Positions 41,786 through 49,214 of a stretch of 64,000 nt of DNA are shown here, piece after piece. The translations under genes were made by a program, and so were the position numbers. The stretch spans positions 62,001 to 126,000 of the IMG/VR virus record IMGVR_UViG_3300050120_000210. One strand, given 5' to 3'. Source of the DNA: a virus. Numbering within the stretch: position 1 is the first letter of the stretch; each line of letters opens with the position of its first letter. Below the pieces are notes generated by a model that saw nothing but the letters and a program-made list of their open reading frames with translations, ran no database searches and was not told the origin of the DNA.

Positions 41786-41807
41786 TGGCCGCCCTTCGGG
41801 GCGGCCA
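41786..41807. terminator. Terminator of the adhesin gene (bidirectional)
   Basis: TGGCCGCCC-TTCG-GGGCGGCCA, a 9-bp stem capped by a cUUCGg tetraloop, then TTTTCTT on the plus strand. Confidence 0.92.
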
Positions 41808-41812
41808 TTTTC

Positions 41813-42217
41813 TTATGTGGGTGGTGGCCCGAAGCGATTGCGAATCTTCGTGCCGGGCATGACTACGAGCCACATGGCGATCAGCCATGCGGCAAGCCAA
41901 CTCAGTTCATGAGCCTCTGTCGTCGCCGACAGGAAAGGCAGCAGGCTGGGTAGGAAAATCCACAGCAGATGCTTCGCTGACTTGTTCATGTCGTGCAGGC
42001 GCTTCGCGATGACGGCAAGATTGGCCCAAGTCGCCACGAGGCAGATTACGAGGACGATGCCGGTCGGCACAATGCGTCCGGCGCCGTGAATGGGAAGGAC
42101 CGTCCAGATTCCCGCGAATAGGAACACGGTCGTGAAAATGGTGATCGAGAAAACGAAGAACGCAGCGCGACGCATACGTCCTTTGAAGCTGAACAAGCCC
42201 TTGACGAAATCATCCAC
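41813..42217 (-). CDS. DUF805 membrane protein
   Basis: 134 residues from GTG 42217; the frame is open up to 42382, but DUF805 proteins begin at this FVKGLFSFKGRMRRAAFF motif. Three to four membrane helices, with the conserved KRLHDMNKS loop near residue 70. The function of DUF805 is unknown. It is found in bacterial inner membranes. The true start is uncertain. Confidence 0.75.
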   Translation of the reverse strand: MDDFVKGLFSFKGRMRRAAFFVFSITIFTTVFLFAGIWTVLPIHGAGRIVPTGIVLVICLVATWANLAVIAKRLHDMNKSAKHLLWIFLPSLLPFLSATTEAHELSWLAAWLIAMWLVVMPGTKIRNRFGPPPT

Positions 42218-42443
42218 GACGCGTTTCCCGACCGATGGCAAAGCGTATCCACAAATTGCTGTTTCGTCTATTGAAATACACCCCCGGCCCGACTGGGGGC
42301 TCGTGTGTGACATCAAGCCGAGGGTGCTGCGTCTCCCGATTTCTCGAAGCCGCAAGAGGGAGGTTGATCCTCCTTTTTCCACCTGTCAACTGGTCAACGA
42401 AACTACGTAATTAACAGTGGTGTTTTGTCGCATATGGTGGGTG

Positions 42444-42449
42444 TAAATA
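42444..42449 (+). promoter_or_regulatory. T4-type late promoter (TGTAAATAC)
   Basis: GGTGTAAATACACTT, 82 nt before ATG 42532. Confidence 0.55.
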
Positions 42450-42531
42450 CACTTCCCCGTTGGACGCAACGAGGTATTGGCAAATATTTGACAAGCAAAA
42501 TCAACTACTTATTAGCAAAAGAGAAAGTAAA

Positions 42532-42963
42532 ATGAATATCAATCAACCTTACAAAATCACACAAATCGTTCTGAATGCAAGTGTCAATGAGAACATTCTT
42601 CCTTCTGAAGGAGAACAGTTCGATCTCTACACAAACTATCAAGAAAATACTACCATCAACGTCAAACTGCCGCCCGGTGACTTCGTTGGTGAAGAAAAAG
42701 TCATCCATTGGGTTGACCAATATGGCCATGGACTGGGCGATCTAGAAAATCCGGCACCAACTAATACTTCGATCTATATTCGATCCGAGGGTTGGATGGA
42801 TGACCAGAGAACTGGTATTGTCCATCGAACATTTACTGCCATTCGCGCAGGAGGTTACGCATTTTTCAAATGGGCTGGCGACCGCTGGCTGATTACCGCC
42901 TACTCGTCTAATGTCGATGAAAATACGGGGAATCCATATTTCTCGGGTGTATCCTCGGTTTAA
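42532..42963 (+). CDS. Small late protein, probably a virion component
   Basis: 143 residues, MNINQPYKITQIVLNAS. Beta-rich, Asn/Thr-rich and less GC-rich than neighbours, with TTINVKLPPGDFVGEEKVIHW and YAFFKWAGDRWLIT. It resembles small beta-sandwich decoration proteins, but no family is recognised. Late promoter and terminator flank it. Confidence 0.75.
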   Translation: MNINQPYKITQIVLNASVNENILPSEGEQFDLYTNYQENTTINVKLPPGDFVGEEKVIHWVDQYGHGLGDLENPAPTNTSIYIRSEGWMDDQRTGIVHRTFTAIRAGGYAFFKWAGDRWLITAYSSNVDENTGNPYFSGVSSV

Positions 42964-42968
42964 GAATG

Positions 42969-43005
42969 GCGGCCCCTTCCTCACGGTTGGGGCCGTTTCC
43001 TTTTT
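42969..43005 (+). terminator. Terminator of the small late gene
   Basis: CGGCCCC, 12-nt loop, GGGGCCG, TTTCCTTTTT. Confidence 0.88.
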
Positions 43006-43008
43006 GAC

Positions 43009-43014
43009 TAAATA
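43009..43014 (+). promoter_or_regulatory. T4-type late box upstream of tRNA-Val
   Basis: GACTAAATATCGTC, 26 nt before the tRNA 5' end. Confidence 0.6.
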
Positions 43015-43040
43015 TCGTCACCGACCTACATTGGTTTTAT

Positions 43041-43115
43041 GGACGCTTAGCTCAGCGGCAGAGCGCCTCGTTGACATCGAGGAAGTCAGTAGTTCGATCC
43101 TACTAGTGTCCACCA
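43041..43115 (+). tRNA. tRNA-Val (anticodon GAC), 75 nt
   Basis: All four stems form: acceptor GGACGCT/AGTGTCC with one G-T pair, anticodon stem CCTCG/CGAGG with loop TTGACAT (GAC at 43073-43075) and T stem AGTAG/CTACT. Discriminator A and encoded CCA are present. It reads GUC/GUU codons. It is followed after 9 nt by an FK-family gene and probably shares its transcript. Confidence 0.96.
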
Positions 43116-43124
43116 ACACCGAAG

Positions 43125-43451
43125 ATGGTCATGCGTCACAAACCGCTCCCGCCTCTTCCGCGCAATCCGTTCTGGCCGTTGAGCCCGATCAAATCGACAC
43201 CGATGACGATTCACATCCCGGTCGATTGTCTCCACAGCGTCAACCAACACGGCGCCGCCCTTAAGACAGAGGTGCGGCAATGGCTCGTCGAGAACACCAC
43301 CTCTTATGCCTGTCGTGTGATCGAGAACATCTGGGTCACCCCGGCCGAAAATGCCGCGTGGCGAAACCACCCACTCAATCGCCAGAACATGGCCTTCATC
43401 ACTTTCGAAAACGAAAATGATCTCCTGCATTTCAAAATGCGCTGGTCATAA
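43125..43451 (+). CDS. Small paralogue of the FK(M/L) family
   Basis: 108 residues, MVMRHKPLPPLPRNPF; a start at the second Met is equally possible. It ends MAFITFENENDLLHFKMRWS, the clearest FK(M/L) ending, with the pre-motif helix KTEVRQWLVENTT. It is one of only two FK-family members on the plus strand (the other is at 56904-57641) and sits directly after tRNA-Val. Confidence 0.82.
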   Translation: MVMRHKPLPPLPRNPFWPLSPIKSTPMTIHIPVDCLHSVNQHGAALKTEVRQWLVENTTSYACRVIENIWVTPAENAAWRNHPLNRQNMAFITFENENDLLHFKMRWS

Positions 43452-43554
43452 ATCGGCTGCAACGCCGTCACGAAACCGTCAACCCCAACAATCTTCTTAT
43501 CCACATATCTTTCATATTGCGTCCGGTGTGGGGCACGGTTAGAAAGAGATTGTT

Positions 43555-43990
43555 CCGGTCACGGACGGCTTCGGCCGACCAAGACCAGCACAGAAACCGA
43601 AAGGCCAATGTGTAGAGGGTAACCAAAGGAACTATCTAGTCACAGAACCATCGGTTCACCTCGTGAGTTACTGAGCAAACAGTGGTTAGCGCCACAAGGT
43701 TACTCAAAAAACAACGAATCAGATCGTTAGTTACTGAGCAGGTATTCGGAGGATCGAAGAGCAACGCCTCACCGCCGCGCCCGTAGGTTCACGATAGGTC
43801 AAGGGTCCGCCCTTATAGCGGAGACGAGAGGTAGCCGTCTTAAAAGGACTAACACTACCCGGAGACGAGATTACTCCGAAACCCGCAAGGGCCAACCCAA
43901 TCTCAGGTCTCGCTTCGGACCTGTGACATTCGCGTTCGCGACACGATGGCACTTTAAGGGCCGGAAGTTTTGACCAGCTTCCGGCCCTGA
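43555..43990 (+). ncRNA. Candidate large structured non-coding RNA
   Basis: No gene fits in 43452-44016. The plus strand folds into a succession of about ten hairpins: CGGC-TTCG-GCCG (43566-43577), TCAC/GTGA (43656-43666), GTGG/CCAC (43682-43695), AACGA/TCGTT (43713-43728), TCCGC/GCGGA (43806-43822), GGTAG/CTACC (43830-43859), CGGAG/CTCCG (43860-43878), CCC-GCAA-GGG (43882-43891), CAGGTC/GACCTG (43904-43923) and TCGC/GCGA (43930-43941). It ends in a 10-bp stem. The UUCG and GNRA loops are in RNA-correct orientation only on the plus strand. The 12-mer AGTTACTGAGCA occurs twice (43666, 43729). No known RNA class was recognised. Confidence 0.6.
43958..43987. terminator. Strong hairpin at the end of the structured RNA
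   Basis: GGGCCGGAAG, 10-nt loop, CTTCCGGCCC. No T tract on the plus strand; the minus side reads TTAAAG, so it may instead stop the minus-strand operon ending at 44017. Confidence 0.5.
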
Positions 43991-44016
43991 GCATGTCTGG
44001 GATCATTCTGGACCGC

Positions 44017-44295
44017 TCATTCGCCTCTCCAAAACAGTTCGAACATCAGAGCATCGCGTTCCTCGTAGAAAAGGATCGTCTCGCGTGTTTTCTCCTGCCA
44101 TTGATTTTCTTGGCTGGGGGCCTCGATACGCTGGGAATAAAGTCCCCAGCCGCCCCTCGTATTCATATGCAGCCAATCCTTGATGTGCTGACGGACGCGC
44201 GACGAGCGCCAACTCGGCTCGCGGCGATTCACACCCGATTCGGGAATGTCGGCCTTGATGACGTGGGTTGAGCCGAAGGTAAAAGGTTCAAGCAT
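44017..44295 (-). CDS. Small paralogue of the FK(M/L) family
   Basis: 92 residues, MLEPFTFGSTHVIKAD, ATG inside the end of the upstream gene. It ends ILFYEERDALMFELFWRGE. The helix VRQHIKDWLHMNTRGGWG precedes the strand. It is the last gene of a five-member tandem operon. Confidence 0.82.
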   Translation of the reverse strand: MLEPFTFGSTHVIKADIPESGVNRREPSWRSSRVRQHIKDWLHMNTRGGWGLYSQRIEAPSQENQWQEKTRETILFYEERDALMFELFWRGE

Positions 44296-44542
44296 CGGTG
44301 GACCCCCAGAACATGAAAAACAGCACAGCGTCCCGTTCAAGCTCGAACAGCGCCACCGGCGAGGTTACCGATGGATGATAGAACAATGTGACGGTATACA
44401 ACGCCTGCATATTTGCTTTGAGCCAGTCCGCGACTGTCGGCGTGAATTTAAGGCCGCGTGTGCCTTCGTAGTAGGCCCCGCCGCCGACGACTAGGTCTAC
44501 CCGAAAACGATACGAGATACCATTGATGGGCTGCACGCTCAC
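44288..44542 (-). CDS. Small paralogue of the FK(M/L) family
   Basis: 84 residues from GTG 44542 (GTGA coupling), MSVQPINGISYRFRVD. It ends ALFELERDAVLFFMFWGS. Helix TPTVADWLKANMQ. Confidence 0.8.
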   Translation of the reverse strand: MSVQPINGISYRFRVDLVVGGGAYYEGTRGLKFTPTVADWLKANMQALYTVTLFYHPSVTSPVALFELERDAVLFFMFWGSTDA

Positions 44543-44853
44543 TCGAAACCCCAGAACATTTTGAAGAGGGCGGCATCAGATCGGGTGCGAAACAACACTC
44601 GGCAGAAATTAACGGTGAACGAACTCTGGCCGCTGGCGTCTCGGCGCCAGCCATTCCCGAATTGCACCAGCCACCCCAATTTCGAGCTTCCGAGCAACCA
44701 TGCGACCACTTCCGACTTGAGGGCCTTGTCGGCGAAATATGCCGGAGGCACATCGACGATGAACCAGTTCTTCAACAGAGGATCGGCCGGGAAGTGCACC
44801 GTTTCGCCGTCGTATCCGACCACGTCTTTCAGGATGTCTTCCGGCTCCCTCAT
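44539..44853 (-). CDS. Small paralogue of the FK(M/L) family
   Basis: 104 residues, MREPEDILKDVVGYDG, ATGA coupling. It ends VLFRTRSDAALFKMFWGFE. Helix ALKSEVVAWLLGSSKLGW. Confidence 0.82.
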   Translation of the reverse strand: MREPEDILKDVVGYDGETVHFPADPLLKNWFIVDVPPAYFADKALKSEVVAWLLGSSKLGWLVQFGNGWRRDASGQSSFTVNFCRVLFRTRSDAALFKMFWGFE

Positions 44854-45107
44854 GACCGGTCCAACGCCCAGACCAAGTTCCAGCGAATGCAGAACACCAG
44901 TCGGTCGGCCTCTGTGGCGAATTGAAGCTCACACGAATCGTCGGGCCAGTGCACGACAACTATGACGATGCTCGTTTCCGCGCACCATCGTGCAGCCTCG
45001 TCAGCCAATCGATATTCGCCGCATTCGGCGTACACGCTCGGATCGTAGATGCACGCTTTCGCCGACGTGAAGACTTGGCCATCGGTCAGATGGAGGGAAA
45101 TTGTCAT
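44850..45107 (-). CDS. Small paralogue of the FK(M/L) family
   Basis: 85 residues, MTISLHLTDGQVFTSA, ATGA coupling at 45107. It ends LQFATEADRLVFCIRWNLVW, where F-C-I replaces F-K-M. Helix RLADEAARWCAETS. Confidence 0.78.
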   Translation of the reverse strand: MTISLHLTDGQVFTSAKACIYDPSVYAECGEYRLADEAARWCAETSIVIVVVHWPDDSCELQFATEADRLVFCIRWNLVWALDRS

Positions 45108-45421
45108 GTCAGGTAGAACATCTTGAAGAGCACGGCGTCTTCCTTGGACCATATCGTGATCCACGTCAGGCCATAGCCCGCAAGAATGGAGATGTCATCG
45201 CGCTGGATGGACCGCAGCCATCCTCGCACATCTGCATTCAAGGTCGTGCGGCGCTGACCTTGGGGCGCGATATATTCCTCCATGATCTCGCCTTCACCGA
45301 CTTTCGTTTCGTTGAACGTCTTGAGGAAGACATAGCGCCGCGATCTGTCGATGCGGTCGCGACCGGGCATCAACAGGTTAATGCGATAGAGCGGGTGCTT
45401 CATATCGTCGGCGATGGACAT
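45104..45421 (-). CDS. Small paralogue of the FK(M/L) family (operon head)
   Basis: 105 residues, MSIADDMKHPLYRIN, AGGA before ATG 45421. It ends ITIWSKEDAVLFKMFYLT. Helix TLNADVRGWLRSIQRDD. A TTGACG element (45469-45464) lies upstream, with a poor -10. Confidence 0.8.
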   Translation of the reverse strand: MSIADDMKHPLYRINLLMPGRDRIDRSRRYVFLKTFNETKVGEGEIMEEYIAPQGQRRTTLNADVRGWLRSIQRDDISILAGYGLTWITIWSKEDAVLFKMFYLT

Positions 45422-45480
45422 GATTTTCCTTTCCTCACCGCATGGTCGCATCAAACTTGTTTTCGTCAACCAAAAGCGCC

Positions 45481-45486
45481 TAAATA
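45481..45486 (+). promoter_or_regulatory. T4-type late promoter box (CTAAATA)
   Basis: CCTAAATACCGAA then ATG 45492, 5 nt apart (leaderless geometry). Confidence 0.7.
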
Positions 45487-45491
45487 CCGAA

Positions 45492-46109
45492 ATGCGCGAT
45501 CTCATCGACCTTGTCACGAACAGCCTCACAGACGTGATGCCGCTCGCCGAGAGCGTGGGAAGCCTCGAAACCCCCGCCGACATGGATCACCTCCACAGCG
45601 TGCTCTCTGCGCTCCGCAAGAGCCCTCTGGCGCCGTTCATTCGTATTTTCGGCTCAGCCGGTCAGGTTCCGGCGACCAAGGTCCCCGGCGACATCGACGC
45701 CTTCATCGACATGAGCGAAGTGGCGCTCGACAACGAAACTCGCAAGGAAGCTACTCGCGATTTGCTGGCCATTGCCGCAGCAAACTATGGCTCGTTCGAT
45801 CCATTCATCCTGACGAAAAAGCACGTCGGAACGGACCCCGATGGCAAGCCCGTCGTCCACCTGATGTTGTGGTCGCGAGACGACAACGCTCGGTCTTGGA
45901 TTCCCTCCAAGAATGCCGTGAAGCTTACCAAGGCTGGCCGGGCTGGCATCCCACTGTCGGAAGTCAATCTGGGCGAGCTTCACGAGAAAGCGAACAGCAA
46001 GCGCGGCCGGAAGTTCGTCAAAAAACACGAACAAGAATTCAAAGATCGGTACGGAGATGCGTGGAAACACGTCCTCTACGCCACCGCCAATAAAAGGTTC
46101 AAGGACTGA
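45492..46109 (+). CDS. Minimal nucleotidyltransferase-like late protein with targeting-type leader
   Basis: 205 residues, MRDLIDLVTNSLTDVMPLAE. Residues about 50-72 read IRIFGSAGQVPATKVPGDIDAFID, the GS...D-x-D signature of Pol-beta-type nucleotidyltransferases. The leader is close to MRELIDLVE of the gene at 55472; its first [IL]-x-E is LAE at residue 18-20. It is followed by two coupled genes. NMP transfer to protein or RNA (MNT/AMPylator-like) is a possible activity. Confidence 0.72.
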   Translation: MRDLIDLVTNSLTDVMPLAESVGSLETPADMDHLHSVLSALRKSPLAPFIRIFGSAGQVPATKVPGDIDAFIDMSEVALDNETRKEATRDLLAIAAANYGSFDPFILTKKHVGTDPDGKPVVHLMLWSRDDNARSWIPSKNAVKLTKAGRAGIPLSEVNLGELHEKANSKRGRKFVKKHEQEFKDRYGDAWKHVLYATANKRFKD

Positions 46110-46615
46110 TGCTACCCGTAGCCGACGAAGCCATGAATGCGATCCGAGCAAAGCATGTTCGTGCTTTGGCGTTTGCGAACCGCCGGGCGCCGTCAATGAC
46201 GCGCGTGATCGTGCGGCCGAATCTCAATTTCTCCGTCACTGGCGAGGATGGCAAAAAATATTCGATCCAGACGATCCACGACAAGGGCAGCATCAACGGC
46301 GGGGTCATTGGGTTCGATCTCTCGGCCACCGTCTGCGGGGTTCACTTCATCGTCGATGAGCAAGCTCGAACGAAGATCGCCGGTGGTCGTCACAAGTTTC
46401 CAATGGCCGGTGTTGCCGGTTTCCTTGCTCAGATCGAACCCAGCCTTGAAGGCGTGGAGATTCGATTCAACCCCAAGACCGACAACCTGTTCACGCGTGT
46501 CGATGACGGGCGGCCGGTCAAGACTGCCGACTTGGTGACGGTGTTCCACAATCGCGTCTATGCTCGCGGGAAGATCACGTATTGGGAGGGCATCGCCTCG
46601 GATGCACCGGCTTAA
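46109..46615 (+). CDS. Hypothetical late protein
   Basis: 168 residues, MLPVADEAMNAIRAKH, TGATG-coupled. It contains KKYSIQTIHDKGSINGGVIGFDLSA-like strands and a helical N-terminus. No known domain. It lies between the nucleotidyltransferase and zincin genes. Confidence 0.75.
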   Translation: MLPVADEAMNAIRAKHVRALAFANRRAPSMTRVIVRPNLNFSVTGEDGKKYSIQTIHDKGSINGGVIGFDLSATVCGVHFIVDEQARTKIAGGRHKFPMAGVAGFLAQIEPSLEGVEIRFNPKTDNLFTRVDDGRPVKTADLVTVFHNRVYARGKITYWEGIASDAPA

Positions 46616-47379
46616 TGCGCGTCGGTGACATCTTCGAAGACGCCCACGCCGACTTCCATGCCAACCGTCTTGCGACCACCATTGCGAGCACGTTCGTCTC
46701 ATGGCTAGCTCAGCACAACGAGAGCACACCTCTGGGCGACTTGCTGCATCGCTATCGCTATCGAGACGATATCATCCTCTACGCAACTGGCCCCGAGATC
46801 GGCTTGCCCAATTGCCCGGACCTCTTCATTGGCTTCGCTTGGAATCCCAAGAAGGCAGCCAACGGTGAACCCTACGGCGCCACCAAGGGCTATCACTCTC
46901 CGGCAAAGAACACGACAACCGGCGAGATGGTCTACTTCGTCGTGGTCACCGAAGATCGCGATCCATCAAACGAAACCGACGTGGCATTCGGCGTGAGCAG
47001 CGAGTTTCTCGTCCACGAGCTTACGCATTATCTCGACCGCAAGCGCCAGTCGCCGACCGCGAAATATGCGGGACCGAATGCGTCGAGCGACCCAGCCGGT
47101 TACGTCAACAGTCCCTTCGAATTCAACGCGTTCTTCCAGCAGGGAATGCACAACATCCTGAAGGATTTGAACCGGCGTTCGACCAAAGACGAACTCGCCA
47201 CGTTTGAAAGTTTCCAGAAAAACAATCTCTGGCATTTCGACCATGGCTTCCGGGCGAACCTGTCGCCTGCCAACCAGCGCCGGTTCACCAAGCGTCTCTA
47301 TCGTCTGTGGATGCTCATCAAGGCCAACTATCCGAACATGCACCTCATCGCCAAACAGGCGGACGCAATCACGGATTGA
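46615..47379 (+). CDS. Zincin metalloprotease-like late protein with targeting-type leader
   Basis: 254 residues, MRVGDIFEDAHADFH (leader with IFE), TAATG coupling. Residues about 135-150 contain EFLVHELTHYLDRKR, the HExxH zinc motif, followed about 30 residues later by YVNSPFEFNAFFQQ, where E may be the third ligand. The remaining sequence is helical. It is the third gene of a late operon. A co-injected protease is plausible. Confidence 0.75.
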   Translation: MRVGDIFEDAHADFHANRLATTIASTFVSWLAQHNESTPLGDLLHRYRYRDDIILYATGPEIGLPNCPDLFIGFAWNPKKAANGEPYGATKGYHSPAKNTTTGEMVYFVVVTEDRDPSNETDVAFGVSSEFLVHELTHYLDRKRQSPTAKYAGPNASSDPAGYVNSPFEFNAFFQQGMHNILKDLNRRSTKDELATFESFQKNNLWHFDHGFRANLSPANQRRFTKRLYRLWMLIKANYPNMHLIAKQADAITD

Positions 47380-47503
47380 AGAAACGATGGCGCTCCGTGA
47401 GCCAAAGATCGAGCGCGATCATCAGTCGATACACCGGCGGAAACTGGATCGCTGCGGCGATCATGTAAACCGTGAGAGAAGTGTATCCGATGATCGATAA
47501 CAT
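47369..47503 (-). CDS. Small membrane protein
   Basis: 44 residues, MLSIIGYTSLTVYMIAAA, TGATG-coupled to the gene at 47503-47937. Hydrophobic N-terminal two thirds and basic tail (WLTERHRFFNP). Its 3' end overlaps the convergent zincin gene by 11 nt. Confidence 0.6.
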   Translation of the reverse strand: MLSIIGYTSLTVYMIAAAIQFPPVYRLMIALDLWLTERHRFFNP

Positions 47504-47937
47504 CACCTCTCGAATTCAGGATCAAACTTCGGAGGCTGCGACACCAACAGCCGAATGGCTTCCAATTTTGCAGCAGCCTGCTGCGCTTCCTCCTCGACCC
47601 ACCCCACCGTCTGTTTCAGGTCTTCGAGGACAGATGCCTCGACAGCCTCGCGACTGGTCCAGAAATACGGGGTGTAGGAGGGGTTGAAGGCGTTGATCTT
47701 GAACGACCGTGGCCCGATGTGCTCGAACTCGACCAGCCATTCTTCTTCGACGTGGTCACCGCGTTTCTGCATTCCGACCTGTTCAACCTTGGTCACGGTG
47801 TCACGAAAGATGGTCGGCTCATCGTAGTCGTATTTGACGTGATGCCAGAACACCGACCAGAGCACATCGCCGACCTTCAAAGGCCGGGGATCGAAGCTCG
47901 GGGTGTCACCATCGGTGACAGCGTAGTGGCCGCCCAT
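47503..47937 (-). CDS. Hypothetical protein
   Basis: 144 residues, MGGHYAVTDGDTPSFD. Beta-rich N-terminal half with LKVGDVLWSVFWHHVKYD and C-terminal helix rich in Glu/Ala (WVEEEAQQAAAKLEAIR). It starts 3 nt after the YqeY-like gene. No known domain. Confidence 0.78.
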   Translation of the reverse strand: MGGHYAVTDGDTPSFDPRPLKVGDVLWSVFWHHVKYDYDEPTIFRDTVTKVEQVGMQKRGDHVEEEWLVEFEHIGPRSFKINAFNPSYTPYFWTSREAVEASVLEDLKQTVGWVEEEAQQAAAKLEAIRLLVSQPPKFDPEFER

Positions 47938-47940
47938 GGA

Positions 47941-48546
47941 TCAGCCTTTCGCGATCTGACTGGCCATCTTGCCGTCGTAGAGACCGGCGAAATTGGTTTT
48001 CAGATGGGCCATGATGACGCCCATGTTCGCGTCGGGGTTGGCCGCCTTGAAAGTCGAGACCGCCTCTCGCAATTCGTCCTCCGTCATCTGCTTGGGCAGA
48101 TAGCTGGTGAGGATTTCGATTTCACGGTCGGTGGCGCGCATCTTCGGCACGATGTTCGCCATGAACTCGCGTTGACCGTCTTCCAGCAGACGGGTCTTAC
48201 CGTCAGTGGACGGGTGACCCATTGCACGCTCGAACTCCTTTTCAAGAAGCTCGGCGTTCGACTTCGCACCCTTCAGGAACTTGGTGATGGTCGCGATGAC
48301 CTTCTCGTCCGTGATGGGAACGGTGACCGGGATCGGAGGCACCACGAAGCCGTCACCGGACGCCCGCCGCGCATCACGATCTTCGACACTCTCAGCTTTG
48401 AGAGCGACGGCTTCGGCCGCCTTGAACTCGTCTTCGGTCACCATGCTGGCTTCGCCGAGCAGAGTCGTCAGTAAGGTCGCAGCAACGGTGTCGCGCGATT
48501 TGCGAGCTTCGAGTTGGTCGGCCTTCAATTTGGCGATCAGGCTCAT
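47941..48546 (-). CDS. GatB/YqeY-domain protein
   Basis: 201 residues, MSLIAKLKADQLEARKS. The N-terminus is the YqeY opening (L...D...ARK....R...L). The C-terminal half DREIEILTSYLPKQMTEDEL ... MGVIMAHLKTNFAGLYDG is diagnostic. The family resembles the tRNA-binding tail of amidotransferase GatB; its role is unclear. It lies 0.7 kb from thrS, fitting a translation-related group. Confidence 0.85.
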   Translation of the reverse strand: MSLIAKLKADQLEARKSRDTVAATLLTTLLGEASMVTEDEFKAAEAVALKAESVEDRDARRASGDGFVVPPIPVTVPITDEKVIATITKFLKGAKSNAELLEKEFERAMGHPSTDGKTRLLEDGQREFMANIVPKMRATDREIEILTSYLPKQMTEDELREAVSTFKAANPDANMGVIMAHLKTNFAGLYDGKMASQIAKG

Positions 48547-48555
48547 GGTAGTCTC

Positions 48556-48936
48556 CTACGCATCTTCATCCGATGCTTCGATATGTTTTAGTTCATCGTA
48601 AAGCATTTCGAGAAAGGAAATGACTTTGCACTCGTCGTTTGGGCTCCAAACATCCGGCGCGTCGATTTCCACACCCGTGCCTTTGCTCTTAGCACTCACC
48701 AGCCAAAAATACAGCCCCTCGTGTTCAAGATGCCAAATATCGAAACGAAACTCGCTGGTGAACGTCTGTTGACGTTTTCCGAAAATCTTTGCGAGTGTTT
48801 CGCGTTCCGCACCCATGACGGTCATCGTGCGGTCGAAACCAAGACGCTTATCTCCGTGGCCCGCGAACCAGTCCCGCACAGCGGGTAGATTGGACGAGTT
48901 AAGCGGATGAGCATCTTTGTATCGTGCACGAGTCAT
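48556..48936 (-). CDS. Hypothetical protein
   Basis: 126 residues, MTRARYKDAHPLNSSN, ATG 48936, 7 nt after an early-type -10 (leaderless geometry). Core strand FRFDIWHLEHEGLYFWLV and ending ECKVISFLEMLYDELKH. This is weakly like the LLRMF family ending. The function is unknown. Confidence 0.78.
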   Translation of the reverse strand: MTRARYKDAHPLNSSNLPAVRDWFAGHGDKRLGFDRTMTVMGAERETLAKIFGKRQQTFTSEFRFDIWHLEHEGLYFWLVSAKSKGTGVEIDAPDVWSPNDECKVISFLEMLYDELKHIEASDEDA

Positions 48937-48943
48937 AAACTCG

Positions 48944-48972
48944 ACGTTAGGCAGCACCGACTTTGTGGTCAA
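48944..48972 (-). promoter_or_regulatory. Early-type promoter with leaderless geometry
   Basis: TTGACC (48972-48967), 17-nt spacer, TAACGT (48949-48944), 7 nt to ATG 48936. Confidence 0.65.
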
Positions 48973-49205
48973 CCAATTTTGGTGCCGAGTATGATATCGT
49001 TTCCCAATTGCCAACGACGGTTGACCATGATTTCCAGAACAGCCGGAATCATGACAAGCAATTGGCCAGCCGATGATCCAGACAAATGCAGCCCTTGCAG
49101 GTTGGTGCAGTCGGTATAAAAGCGAGGGGCCGCGCCCGGCGGTGAATATGCAACTGGAACAGTCTTGATCGTTGACCGCGAGGGTCGCGACTGGACTAGT
49201 TGCAA
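48969..49205 (-). CDS. Small hypothetical protein, start uncertain
   Basis: 78 residues from TTG 49205, 10 nt after the thrS stop. MQLVQSRPSRSTIKTV, then AGQLLVMIPAVLEIMV. A weak start and unusual composition leave doubt. It could be an untranslated thrS tail. Confidence 0.45.
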   Translation of the reverse strand: MQLVQSRPSRSTIKTVPVAYSPPGAAPRFYTDCTNLQGLHLSGSSAGQLLVMIPAVLEIMVNRRWQLGNDIILGTKIG

Positions 49206-49214
49206 TATCAGGCG

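Noticed and set aside
42221-42382. N-terminal extension of the DUF805 protein
   Set aside because: The extra 55 codons lack the hydrophobic pattern and would place the start in the upstream intergenic DNA with TTGACC elements; a start at the DUF805 domain is more likely.
43555-43990. tmRNA, RNase P RNA or group I intron
   Set aside because: No tRNA-like acceptor end, no RNase P core sequences and no group I P7 core could be found, so no known class is claimed.
48907-49119. Plus-strand 70-codon frame
   Set aside because: No start signal; it lies across a minus-strand promoter and the end of a minus-strand frame.
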